A stretch of 64,000 nt of DNA from Constantimarinum furrinae (GTDB lineage: Bacteria > Bacteroidota > Bacteroidia > Flavobacteriales > Flavobacteriaceae), in contig NZ_CP052909.1 in NCBI RefSeq assembly GCF_014295415.1, positions 1,798,001-1,862,000 on the forward strand. Reading direction: 5' to 3'. Shown here in pieces: positions 25,361 to 33,708 of this stretch. Positions within the stretch are counted from its first letter, which is position 1; every line of letters begins with the position of its first letter. The notes beneath the pieces were generated by a model. That model saw only the letters and a program-made list of their open reading frames with translations. It was not told where the DNA came from and ran no database searches. Both the position numbers and the translations under genes were made by a program.

Positions 25361-25966
25361 CTATTGTTTTTTCTCCTGCATACACATAATACTGCCATAA
25401 ATGATGTGCATCACTCCAAATCCGAAGATCCAAAACCAAAAGCCGTATCCCGGTAGGGCAGCACAAATTAAACCGGCCACGATCTCTACATAACCAAGAT
25501 ACTTAATATTTCCAATAGTATATTTTGAAGCATTCACTAGTGCGAGTCCGTAAAATATCAACATTAGAGAAGCGGTGAGGCCGTAGTGCTGACTGTTTAA
25601 CTTTATTAGAATGTATATTCCTCCGGTAAGCAATGGGACTATAAAATTAAGTAAAAGTCTTTTGGTGGTGGTATCCCAGATCGGCACCTTATTTTGTTTT
25701 GCTTTTCTTGTGGTAAGGAGGAAAGCAGTCACCACACTTAAAACAGCGACCAGCAAAAGCAAGCCAAGAAGCATTTTGAAATTCCAACTGTGTAATACTA
25801 CAAAATCGCCTTTGGGTAAGAGAAAGAAATAAGCAACAGCAGCTCCGATTATCGCATAAACTCCGGCAAAAATACCGGAGAGACCACTAAGGGAAATAAA
25901 GCGGGAAGAACGGTTCATTAAACTTTTGATCTCGCTAATGTCTTTTAAATATTCTTGTTCACTCAT
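25361..25966 (-). CDS. Six-helix membrane protein of creD operon
   Basis: This 201-residue protein has a cytoplasmic N-terminus with DISEIKSLMNRSSRFISLSGLS and about six hydrophobic helices (residues near 23-49, 63-85, 105-125, 131-152, 157-178, 180-195). No characterised family was recognised. It is immediately upstream of the winged-helix gene and may be a membrane partner or sensor for it, which is inference from gene order. Confidence 0.78.
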   Translation of the reverse strand: MSEQEYLKDISEIKSLMNRSSRFISLSGLSGIFAGVYAIIGAAVAYFFLLPKGDFVVLHSWNFKMLLGLLLLVAVLSVVTAFLLTTRKAKQNKVPIWDTTTKRLLLNFIVPLLTGGIYILIKLNSQHYGLTASLMLIFYGLALVNASKYTIGNIKYLGYVEIVAGLICAALPGYGFWFWIFGFGVMHIIYGSIMCMQEKKQ

Positions 25967-26145
25967 AATAAAGTACTTTGAATAACAAAGTAAATATATT
26001 TATTCTTATTGGAGTACTATTTTTTAAAAAAATTAACGTTAGGAAAAATCCTTATACAAAACAGGAAAAACCCTGTTGTATGATATGTACTATGTTTCGC
26101 ATCTTTACCATGCTTAATTAATTGGGGAGTTAATAAAAGCGAAAT

Positions 26146-26177
26146 AAAAGGGTTGCTTTCTAAAAGCGGCCTTTTTT
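26146..26177 (+). terminator. Orphan plus-strand terminator (possible sRNA end)
   Basis: Arms 26146-26159 and 26163-26176 form a 14-bp stem with a 3-nt loop and a T-run. Three positions pair only as G-U or U-G in plus-sense RNA and would mismatch on the other strand. No coding gene precedes it on the plus strand. Confidence 0.65.
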
Positions 26178-26235
26178 CATTCACCCGTTTAGGTTAAGTT
26201 AAGTTTTATATGGGTGATATTGAATTTTAGCTAAG

Positions 26236-26263
26236 CCCTGCCAATATATCAGGCAGGGTTTTT
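26236..26263 (+). terminator. Second hairpin terminator
   Basis: CCCTGCC (26236-26242) and GGCAGGG (26252-26258) with a 9-nt loop are followed by TTTTT. It lies 60 bp after the orphan terminator and 250 bp before the next gene. Confidence 0.65.
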
Positions 26264-26511
26264 AGTTTTAATTTACACTCCTTCCTATAAAGTGGTGCTC
26301 CCTTTGAATTCATTCACCATAATACCGATTTTTCCTACTTTCATAATGCTTTGATATCGAGTAATTAAGCACTTCTCCGATAAAAATTGTCAATACATCG
26401 AAAAATGTAAAGAAAGACCTACCTAGCTATGCAATTTTAACAGGATATGTCTTACATTTCACTTCTCAAATCTGATGAACTACTATGTTTATCTCATTAA
26501 ATTAAGAAGTT

Positions 26512-27108
26512 ATGAGACATTTAGCCCCCCTGCTACTTATGTTCTTAATAGGAATAACTAGCTACAGCCAGGTTGGAATCAACACCACCGAACCCTCAAC
26601 CACATTAGACGTAAACGGAGACGTACGAATTAGAGGATTGCGTTCCAATGCCAATGAGATCGTTGCCAAAAAAATAGTTGGTGTCGACGATTTTGGAAAT
26701 TTTGTCGAAGTTGAAGTCGATGAAAACCTGATCCTTGAAAATAATCGAATTAGAGCCATTAATAGAAGAGAAAAAATAGGGGACATCCCTGTTTTGGGCT
26801 TACCTATTATAGATGATCTGGAATTGATCATACTTCCGGGAGAACCCAACGAAGACAAATCTGTGATCAGAATTACGAGTTTGTTAGGTGATGCCTTTAT
26901 AAGTGGTATAAAAGCCGGTGAAGACGGACAAACCATCTGGTTATATCCTGTGTCTGGAGATATCAACTTCCTGCCAAACAGTTTACTGTCTATCTTCGGA
27001 AACCGAATAGAAGCGAACGATAACATGGTAGTGAAAAGATACCATATGGTGAAATTAATGTACGATGGTACACGACAAAAGTGGATCATTATGCAGAATG
27101 CCAATTAA
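26512..27108 (+). CDS. Exported protein with tail-fibre-like start
   Basis: This 198-residue protein has a signal peptide ending TSYSQ, then VGINTTEPSTTLDVNGDVRIRG, the motif seen at the N-terminus of many Flavobacteria proteins that resemble phage tail fibres. The rest (HMVKLMYDGTRQKWIIMQNAN at the end) is a beta-rich domain also found in such secreted proteins. No T9SS sorting domain or S74 chaperone is present. Function unknown. A 15-bp perfect hairpin terminator follows. Confidence 0.82.
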   Translation: MRHLAPLLLMFLIGITSYSQVGINTTEPSTTLDVNGDVRIRGLRSNANEIVAKKIVGVDDFGNFVEVEVDENLILENNRIRAINRREKIGDIPVLGLPIIDDLELIILPGEPNEDKSVIRITSLLGDAFISGIKAGEDGQTIWLYPVSGDINFLPNSLLSIFGNRIEANDNMVVKRYHMVKLMYDGTRQKWIIMQNAN

Positions 27109-27164
27109 GGTGAATAGCCGGGAGCGCATTGGGTATAATTCCAACGCAACTCCATAGTACTACT

Positions 27165-27201
27165 AAATGCTCCATACGAATACTCGTATGGAGCATTTTC
27201 T
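27165..27201. terminator. Hairpin terminator
   Basis: This 15-bp perfect stem (27165-27179 with 27184-27198; AAATGCTCCATACGA arm) has loop ATAC and is followed by TTCTT. It terminates the 26512 gene. Confidence 0.85.
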
Positions 27202-27603
27202 TATACTATACGGCTTCTTCAATGCAAAGGATATGAAGCTTTAACGCTTCCTTCTACCGGTTCTGTTTTTATAGCCTAGTTGTTAGTTGGGCATGGTTGT
27301 CTCTATATTTAATAGAATTAAGGACTAGCTGAGGTGTATGTTCGTCGCCGATATGGTGCGGCAATCTAGGTGATTCCCTCAATGCGCAATCCAACACCAC
27401 AGTTCTGCAATTCATAATGGGAAAGTTAACGGTAACCGGGCCTGGGGTTGCATGGTGCATTCCCCGACATCCTTCCTTATAGCCACGAAGAGCGACTTTT
27501 CATACTACATAGGTATAACGGTTAAGTTAATCTAAAAACGCAGAGAAACGGTCTTTAATTAGATGAGTAGCGTAATGTATTTATGGGAAATGAGGATATG
27601 ATC
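27202..27603. other. Unexplained 400-bp intergenic region
   Basis: No gene, tRNA or clear repeat is recognised between the terminator and the 3' end of the histidine kinase gene. The middle (27290-27480) is less AT-rich than other intergenic DNA here. A 63-codon minus-strand ORF lacks coding character. It may hold an RNA or a decayed gene; neither can be supported. Confidence 0.3.
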
Positions 27604-29871
27604 TTAAACCTCTATAGTGTCTGTAAACTTCGAAATAGTTTCAATAAATACTTCGTTCTTATAAGGCTTGATTATGATACCATTCATAAGGTTAAAAGAG
27701 TTCTTACCTGTGACCTTTTCCTTTTCAACCGCAGTTAGTGCTACTATGGGAATTTCAGTATTGAATGCTCTAATGGCCTCTGTGGCTTCAAAACCATTCA
27801 TTTCGGGCATGTTGATATCCATTAAGATAAGGTCGATCTTTTTTTCTTTGGCAAGCTGAATGGCTTTACTTCCTCCGTCGGCAGTAAGTACTGTGGCTCC
27901 ATAGAGCTCAAGGAATTTTTTGGTAACCAATAAATTGATCTTATTGTCGTCAACAGCCAGAATGCATTTGCCTTTAAATAAGGAATCGTTCTTTACGGCG
28001 ATGTTCTTATTATTTTCTTCAGTTTTTTCCGAACGGTCAAAACAAATCACAAAACTCACTTCGGTTCCCTTGCCTACATCACTTTCAATCTGTAACGAAG
28101 TACTGTGCAGATCCAATATCCTCTTAACAATGGGTAATCCCATTCCCGTATGCTGGTATTCGTCTGTGGATTCGGTTTGTGCGAATTCATTAAAAAGCAG
28201 GCTTTGCTTTTCTTTCGAAATTCCATCACCGGTATCTTTAATTTTAAATTGGAGGCAGATCTGCTTTTCTATATCCTTTTTACGAGATACTGAAACAGAG
28301 ACCTTGCCATTCTTTGTGAATTTGGTCGCATTGCTCACTAGGTTTATCAATACCTGAGAGAGCTTCATTTCATCTCCCATTAAATATTCGGGGACATCGT
28401 CATTGATGGTAATTTCAAAGGTATTCGGATGTTCGGTATTGATAAACTTGGAGGACTTAACAATATTCTTTACCAAATCATACACATTAAACTCTACCTT
28501 GCTCAGCTCTTCTTTTTTGGTCGCATCTATCTGATTTAGTTGCAACACCTTATTGATAAGCCCCAATAAATGATTGGCCGAAAATCGTAGCGATTTAATG
28601 TTCTCATCGTGGTGTTTTAGCTTTTTGTCGCTGTCCAATAGCGATGAAACTCCAATAATCCCATACATAGGAGTTCTTAATTCATGGGTAATATTCGAGA
28701 ATAGGATGCTTTTTGCTCTGGAAAGTTCTTCCGTTTTTTCTTTCTCTTTAAGGTATTTTTTATTCTTGTCGATGACATCTATCAAAAGCCTTTTTCGGCG
28801 TCTGTATGAGACGAACAGGAAAATTGAGGAAACAAACAATATGGCCGAAGCGATCTTCACCCATAATATGGTCGTCTCTCGTTTCGCCGCTTCTCTGTTA
28901 AACTGTGCCTGCAACGCCTGCGCCTTAAGTTCCTGCTGATATTGATTTAATTTGAATTTTGCCGTCACTGTTTCGATGGCACGAATTTTATCGGTCTTAT
29001 ACTTTTCCTGTCTAAAATGATCGGCCTTTAGAAGATTGGCATAGGCCAATTTGTGATTGCCCAAAACAGAATCAGATTTGGCGAGATACTCATACCCTTC
29101 AATTAAAGGATCTGTATACCCCGATTGTGTAGCAAGTGCCACACTTTCTTCCAGATTTTGCTTAGCCAGTTGCGGATCTCCTTTTAGAAAATTTAATTTT
29201 CCAACGTTGAGTTTAGCCACCGCCTTATAGGCATCTACCGTCTCTTTGGTGATGTAACTGTTGGTCTGATTTACGTAATAATCGGCATTTGCTACGTCCT
29301 TTTTATTTAAATTCAACTCGGCGAGGTTAAAATTCAATATAAATAAATGCGAAGAATCCTTTAATTTTTCGGCCAAAGGAATAGTCTCTTTATAAAGTTT
29401 TATAGCCGGTTCAGGTTTTTTCTGAAGGGCATAGTAATTACCCAGATCTATTCGTGCCGTGAGAATACTTCTGTCGGTACTGTAAGCTTTTAATAAGGTG
29501 TCTACAGGAAGGTCTTTTTCCTGAAGGGATTCTGCCTCAGCAAGTGTTTCCATAAAGATACGTTTGGCCTGCAGTGTATCCTCAATTTGTACAAACGCAT
29601 TTCCCATCAAGCTTGACACAGAGAAAATAGATCTGTAATCCCCAAGTTCTCTGGCAAGTTTCAGGGTCTTATCACCCACCTCGATAGTGAGATCGTAATT
29701 GTTCTTATAAAACTGATTTCTGGTAAATCGAACAAGCGAATCAACTTCCTTGATCAATTTTTTTCGTTCATATAATTGGGTGGTATCTTTAGAAATAGCG
29801 GTGCCCGTCTGCGCATAAATTGGGGCAATGCACAGTATACATACTATCAGGAATGTAGTTACTATCCTCAA
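27604..29871 (-). CDS. TPR hybrid sensor histidine kinase/response regulator
   Basis: This 755-residue protein has a signal peptide (ending YAQ), a periplasmic TPR-like helical domain (about 40-310) and a membrane helix (335-355). The dimerisation domain has phospho-acceptor His396 (FSNITHELRTP), the ATPase has N, G1 and G2 motifs (VLINLVSNATKFT, DTGDGIS, GMGLPIVKRI), and a receiver domain follows with Asp641/Asp642 and phospho-acceptor Asp685 (LMDINMP). It resembles Bacteroidota TPR kinases. No DNA-binding output domain is attached, so a partner regulator is expected elsewhere. Confidence 0.95.
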   Translation of the reverse strand: MRIVTTFLIVCILCIAPIYAQTGTAISKDTTQLYERKKLIKEVDSLVRFTRNQFYKNNYDLTIEVGDKTLKLARELGDYRSIFSVSSLMGNAFVQIEDTLQAKRIFMETLAEAESLQEKDLPVDTLLKAYSTDRSILTARIDLGNYYALQKKPEPAIKLYKETIPLAEKLKDSSHLFILNFNLAELNLNKKDVANADYYVNQTNSYITKETVDAYKAVAKLNVGKLNFLKGDPQLAKQNLEESVALATQSGYTDPLIEGYEYLAKSDSVLGNHKLAYANLLKADHFRQEKYKTDKIRAIETVTAKFKLNQYQQELKAQALQAQFNREAAKRETTILWVKIASAILFVSSIFLFVSYRRRKRLLIDVIDKNKKYLKEKEKTEELSRAKSILFSNITHELRTPMYGIIGVSSLLDSDKKLKHHDENIKSLRFSANHLLGLINKVLQLNQIDATKKEELSKVEFNVYDLVKNIVKSSKFINTEHPNTFEITINDDVPEYLMGDEMKLSQVLINLVSNATKFTKNGKVSVSVSRKKDIEKQICLQFKIKDTGDGISKEKQSLLFNEFAQTESTDEYQHTGMGLPIVKRILDLHSTSLQIESDVGKGTEVSFVICFDRSEKTEENNKNIAVKNDSLFKGKCILAVDDNKINLLVTKKFLELYGATVLTADGGSKAIQLAKEKKIDLILMDINMPEMNGFEATEAIRAFNTEIPIVALTAVEKEKVTGKNSFNLMNGIIIKPYKNEVFIETISKFTDTIEV

Positions 29872-30024
29872 GCAGGTTCTGGTGTTAGGGTATCTAAATA
29901 TATGTATTTTTTCGTCAACCCAATAAAATAATTGTAAAATATTGAAAATGAGTTAATTGTATTTGAAAAAATTCTGAAGATTTTTTAAACACATTGGTAG
30001 GCTGATTTTTATTATTTTGGCAGG

Positions 30025-30387
30025 ATGAAACCCGCGGAAGCCTACATACTCAATAAACCCGAGCCGTACCGAAGCATATTGCTCCAGTTACAACTAATTA
30101 TTGAAAGCAGCCTTCCCGAATTGCAGTTAAAATACAAATGGCATCTGCCGTTTTATTATTTTTCTGAAAAGGAGCCCTTTTGTTATTTAAATCAGTCGAA
30201 AAATTATGTAGACCTCGTCTTCTGGCACGGAACACACCTCACTAAGCACACTGAAACTCTCGTCCTGGGAGGAAGAAAGCACTTTAAATCCCTTCGCTAT
30301 TTTGCCGTCGAAGACATTGATGGTGAAATTCTTGCCGAAGTTCTGGAAGAGGCTACTTCCATGCGTGGTAAAAAGTACTATAAGTGA
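30025..30387 (+). CDS. DUF1801 family protein
   Basis: This 120-residue cytoplasmic protein fits the YdhG-like DUF1801 fold (residues PAEAYILNKPEPYRSILLQL, LKYKWHLPFYYF, VDLVFWHGTHL, RKHFKSLRYF). Structures of the family show a frataxin-like fold; function is not settled. Its last 10 bp overlap the convergent kdsA. Confidence 0.85.
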   Translation: MKPAEAYILNKPEPYRSILLQLQLIIESSLPELQLKYKWHLPFYYFSEKEPFCYLNQSKNYVDLVFWHGTHLTKHTETLVLGGRKHFKSLRYFAVEDIDGEILAEVLEEATSMRGKKYYK

Positions 30388-31196
30388 TTTATAGTCTTTC
30401 TTATTGCAACCAGATCCTTGAGCAGTTTTTCCAGATGATGAAGGTCAAGCATATTAGCACCATCGCTTTTGGCGTTGGCCGGATCGAAATGTGTTTCGAT
30501 AAAGAGTCCGTCGGCACCTACGGCAATTCCTGCACGGGCAATGGTTGAGATCATTTCGGGGCGACCGCCGGTAACTCCAATGCTTTGATTGGGCTGTTGT
30601 AAGCTATGGGTTACATCCAATACGGTTGGGGCATATTGCTTCATGGTTGGAATCCCCCTAAAATCGACGATCATATCCTGATAGCCAAACATCGTCCCCC
30701 TGTCTGTGATCATGGCTTTATCATTGCCGCTATCTGTCACTTTTTTTACAGCGTGTTGCATACTTTCGGGGCTCATGAACTGCCCTTTTTTAAGATTAAC
30801 GACCTTTCCTGTATTTGCTGCTGCAACAACAAGATCGGTTTGCCGTACCAAAAATGCCGGGATCTGAAGGATGTCCACATACTTAGCAGCCATTGCGGCA
30901 TCGCTTACTTCGTGAATATCGGTGACGGTAGGGATATCGAATTCTTGAGATACTTTTTTAAGGATCTTTAGTGCTTTTTCGTCTCCAATTCCGGTAAAAC
31001 TATCGATCCTACTGCGATTGGCTTTTTTAAAACTACCTTTAAAAACAAAGGGAATTTCCAATCGGTTGGTAATGGCAACGATCTTTTCGGCGATGACCAT
31101 GGCCATTTCTTCACCTTCGATCGCACAGGGACCGGCCAACAGAAAAAAATTCCCGGATCGGGTGTGTTTTAACTTCGGAATTTGATTTAGATCCAT
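30378..31196 (-). CDS. kdsA: 3-deoxy-8-phosphooctulonate synthase
   Basis: This 272-residue enzyme condenses phosphoenolpyruvate and arabinose-5-phosphate to KDO-8-phosphate for the LPS inner core. Family motifs are LLAGPCAIE, FKGSFKKANRSR, DIHEV, QIPAFLVRQTD and a final ETHFDP. I chose the ATG at 31196 (MDLNQIPKLKH). A start at 31226 would fall upstream of the transcription start predicted from the -7 element at 31221-31214, and 272 residues is the usual family size. C-rich metal-site detail (Cys in GPCAIE) suggests a metal-dependent class enzyme. Confidence 0.95.
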   Translation of the reverse strand: MDLNQIPKLKHTRSGNFFLLAGPCAIEGEEMAMVIAEKIVAITNRLEIPFVFKGSFKKANRSRIDSFTGIGDEKALKILKKVSQEFDIPTVTDIHEVSDAAMAAKYVDILQIPAFLVRQTDLVVAAANTGKVVNLKKGQFMSPESMQHAVKKVTDSGNDKAMITDRGTMFGYQDMIVDFRGIPTMKQYAPTVLDVTHSLQQPNQSIGVTGGRPEMISTIARAGIAVGADGLFIETHFDPANAKSDGANMLDLHHLEKLLKDLVAIRKTINHL

Positions 31197-31213
31197 AAGA
31201 GTATTTTGAGATG

Positions 31214-31221
31214 CAAAGGTA
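31214..31221 (-). promoter_or_regulatory. kdsA promoter -7 element
   Basis: TACCTTTG on the minus strand matches TAnnTTTG. It lies 18 bp upstream of the chosen kdsA ATG and helps decide that start. A TTG at the expected -33 distance is not clear. Confidence 0.6.
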
Positions 31222-31270
31222 ACCAATTATCAACTTTATTAACCGAAACCCGAAAGGATTTAGCATGTTC

Positions 31271-31444
31271 GCGTTAGGGGCCTGCCGTAGCTTCTTCATG
31301 TCATTTCAGTTTTGCGATGATGAAAAATAGCTATGGCAGGCTTGTAGGAGCGGCATCCCCTGTAGTAAGTTTCGCTACTACAGGGATACAGCGGATAACC
31401 CGACCCCTCCGGAGCTCACGCAGAGAGCGAAGGAGAGGGAACGC
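31271..31444 (+). repeat. Structured palindromic repeat, copy 2
   Basis: This 174-bp GC-rich element between kdsA and typA shares the layout of the trpB-trpA element. Outer arms are GCGTT (31271-31275)/AACGC (31440-31444), then TTAGGG, a stem GCCTGCC..GGCAGGC ending AGCTATGG, GCGGCATCC, a stem CCTGTAGTA..TACTACAGG, GATACAGCGGATAACCCGACC and GAGGGAAC. The closing pair differs from copy 1 (GTGTT/AACAC) by a compensatory C-G to T-A change, and the inner stems differ in sequence but remain paired. Confidence 0.75.
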
Positions 31445-31559
31445 CCAAAAAACATAGAACCGATGAAGTAAATTAATGCCCGGTATTATCTGCGGAAGTA
31501 GCGAATTAATGATTGAAAAGAATTAACGGTTTATTATGTACTAATCCATTAGGAAACAC

Positions 31560-31567
31560 TACTTTTG
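31560..31567 (+). promoter_or_regulatory. typA promoter -7 element
   Basis: TACTTTTG is a perfect TAnnTTTG match 48 bp upstream of the typA ATG. The -33 region has no clean TTG at 19-21 bp spacing. Confidence 0.55.
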
Positions 31568-31615
31568 CGCGCTCGTAAGTGAGACCTGTAACATACTCAC
31601 TACAAACTGAATATT

Positions 31616-33409
31616 ATGAAGATTAAAAACATAGCGATCATCGCACACGTTGACCACGGAAAGACCACTTTGGTAGATAAGATCATGCATCATTGCAGCC
31701 TCTTTCGTGAAAATGAACACACAGGAGATCTAATTCTCGATAATAACGATCTGGAACGTGAACGTGGAATTACCATCACGTCCAAAAATGTTTCGGTGAC
31801 ATACAAGGATACAAAGATCAATATCATCGATACTCCCGGTCACGCCGATTTTGGTGGTGAAGTAGAGCGTGTTTTAAATATGGCCGACGGGGTATTGCTG
31901 CTGGTAGATGCTTTTGAAGGGCCTATGCCGCAAACGCGTTTTGTACTTCAGAAGGCGATCGACCTCGGATTAAAGCCCTGCGTGGTGATCAACAAGGTGG
32001 ATAAGGAAAACTGTACTCCCGAAGAGGTACATGAAGCTGTTTTTGACCTGATGTTTGAATTGGGTGCCGAAGAGTGGCAGCTGGATTTCCCGGCAGTTTA
32101 CGGATCAGCCAAGCACAACTGGATGAGTGACGACTGGAAGGATCAAACTGATAATATTGAGCCTTTGCTTGATATGGTGTTGGAACATATTCCTTCTCCT
32201 AAAGTGGAAGCCGGTAGTGTGCAGATGTTAATCACTTCGCTGGATTATTCATCGTTTACCGGAAGGATCGCTATTGGGCGTCTTCAACGCGGGGTTTTAA
32301 AGGAAAATATGCAGGTTTCACTGGTAAAACGGGACGGAAGTACTGTAAAAGCAAAAATAAAGGAGCTTCATACCTTCGAAGGTCTGGGTCGTAAAAAAGT
32401 AAGTGAAGTGCATGCCGGGGACATTTGTGCACTGGTAGGTCTTGAAGGATTCGAAATTGGTGATACTGTTGCCGATCTTGAAAATCCGGAAGGCTTAAAG
32501 ACCATCGCCATCGACGAGCCTACCATGAGTATGTTGTTCACGATAAACGATTCGCCATTCTTTGGAAAGGATGGAAAATTTGTGACTTCCCGTCATATTA
32601 GAGAACGTCTTGAACGCGAACTGGAAAAGAACCTTGCACTTCGTGTAAACGCTACAGACAGTGCCGATAAATTTTTGGTTTTCGGACGTGGGGTATTGCA
32701 CCTTTCGGTACTTATTGAGACTATGAGAAGAGAAGGATACGAATTGCAGATCGGTCAGCCGCAGGTGATCATCAAAGAGATCGACGGAGTAAAATGTGAG
32801 CCTGTTGAGGAACTTACCATAGATCTTCCTGAAGAAGTAAGCGGAAGAGCCATCGATATGGTGACACTTCGAAAAGGGGAGATGCAAAGTATGGAAGCCA
32901 AGGGAGAACGAATGATCTGTAAATTCCTTATCCCGTCTCGTGGAATCATAGGATTGCGAAATCAGTTGCTTACTGCAACGGCTGGAGAGGCAATTATGAC
33001 GCATCGTTTTCTGGAATATCAGCCATTAAAGGGAGGAATTCCAGAACGACAGAACGGAAGTTTGGTTTCTATGGAAAATGGAACTGCCATACCTTATTCT
33101 ATCGATAAATTACAGGATCGCGGGCGCTTCTTTGTGGATCCGGGAGAAGCGATTTACGAAGGACAGGTGATTGGTGAAAATACGCGTCAGGATGATATGA
33201 CCGTAAATGTAACCAAGACTAAGAAGCTATCAAACGTACGTTCATCGGGTGCCGATGATAAGGCGAAGATCGTTCCGGCAGTTAAATTTTCATTGGAAGA
33301 AGCTTTGGAATATATTCAGAAGGATGAATATGTTGAGGTAACGCCCTCACATTTGAGATTGCGTAAAGTTTACCTGAAAGAAGTAGACCGCAAGCGAAAC
33401 AAACTGTAA
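31616..33409 (+). CDS. typA: Translational GTPase TypA/BipA
   Basis: This 597-residue ribosome-binding GTPase has G1 AHVDHGKTT (10-18), switch region [15 protein letters not shown], and NKVDKEN. EF-Tu-like domain II, EF-G-like domains III and V, and the TypA-specific C-terminal domain ([12 protein letters not shown] ... [13 protein letters not shown] ... [17 protein letters not shown]) are complete. It assists 50S assembly at low temperature and stress. It is followed by a surface-glycan locus, probably with its own transcription. Confidence 0.97.
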   Translation: MKIKNIAIIAHVDHGKTTLVDKIMHHCSLFRENEHTGDLILDNNDLERERGITITSKNVSVTYKDTKINIIDTPGHADFGGEVERVLNMADGVLLLVDAFEGPMPQTRFVLQKAIDLGLKPCVVINKVDKENCTPEEVHEAVFDLMFELGAEEWQLDFPAVYGSAKHNWMSDDWKDQTDNIEPLLDMVLEHIPSPKVEAGSVQMLITSLDYSSFTGRIAIGRLQRGVLKENMQVSLVKRDGSTVKAKIKELHTFEGLGRKKVSEVHAGDICALVGLEGFEIGDTVADLENPEGLKTIAIDEPTMSMLFTINDSPFFGKDGKFVTSRHIRERLERELEKNLALRVNATDSADKFLVFGRGVLHLSVLIETMRREGYELQIGQPQVIIKEIDGVKCEPVEELTIDLPEEVSGRAIDMVTLRKGEMQSMEAKGERMICKFLIPSRGIIGLRNQLLTATAGEAIMTHRFLEYQPLKGGIPERQNGSLVSMENGTAIPYSIDKLQDRGRFFVDPGEAIYEGQVIGENTRQDDMTVNVTKTKKLSNVRSSGADDKAKIVPAVKFSLEEALEYIQKDEYVEVTPSHLRLRKVYLKEVDRKRNKL

Positions 33410-33501
33410 ATATTCTTGTGATTTGTTTCAATAAACTGATTGATTTTTAGTTTATTTGTTAGCGCAATATTATCATAAGATCATCTTTTTAATTTATCTA
33501 T

Positions 33502-33708
33502 ATGTATTTTTTGTATTTCGACCCGGGATTAGGAGCAATGATAGTGCAGGCAGTGGTTGCTATGGCGGCCGGAGTATTGCTTTTTTCCAAAAACGTGATG
33601 TATAAGGTGAAATCTTTTTTCGGATTGATAAAAGAAGAGGAAGATACTTACGATTCAATTGATATTGATGAGAAGGACACCACAACCGATGACCATAAGC
33701 GAGACTAA
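33502..33708 (+). CDS. Small DPG-motif membrane protein
   Basis: This 68-residue protein has YFDPGLGAMIVQAVVAMAAGVLLF as a single hydrophobic helix, followed by a basic KNVMYKVKSFFG and an acidic tail. Tiny proteins with DPGxG before one helix commonly accompany the kind of methyltransferase encoded next; here the genes overlap by 20 bp. It may be a membrane adaptor for the glycan-modifying module, which is inference. Confidence 0.75.
   Translation: MYFLYFDPGLGAMIVQAVVAMAAGVLLFSKNVMYKVKSFFGLIKEEEDTYDSIDIDEKDTTTDDHKRD

Larger units (their letters stand above)
25967..26511. other. Intergenic region with two plus-strand hairpins
   Basis: This 545-bp gap separates the divergent creD operon and the gene at 26512. 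It contains ACAGG..CCTGT at 26061-26076 and two terminator-like hairpins described separately. No ORF with coding character is seen. An sRNA or an attenuated leader of the downstream gene is possible. Confidence 0.5.

Noticed and set aside
27269-27460. 63-codon minus-strand ORF
   Set aside because: No start context, domain or conservation signal. Residue composition (His, Arg, Thr rich) looks random.
31111-31299. Minus-strand ORF at the kdsA 5' end
   Set aside because: Overlaps kdsA in another frame and runs into the repeat; no support.
33432-33456. Hairpin ATAAACT..AGTTTAT after typA
   Set aside because: The stem is only seven mostly A-T pairs with a long loop, so it is too weak to call a terminator.
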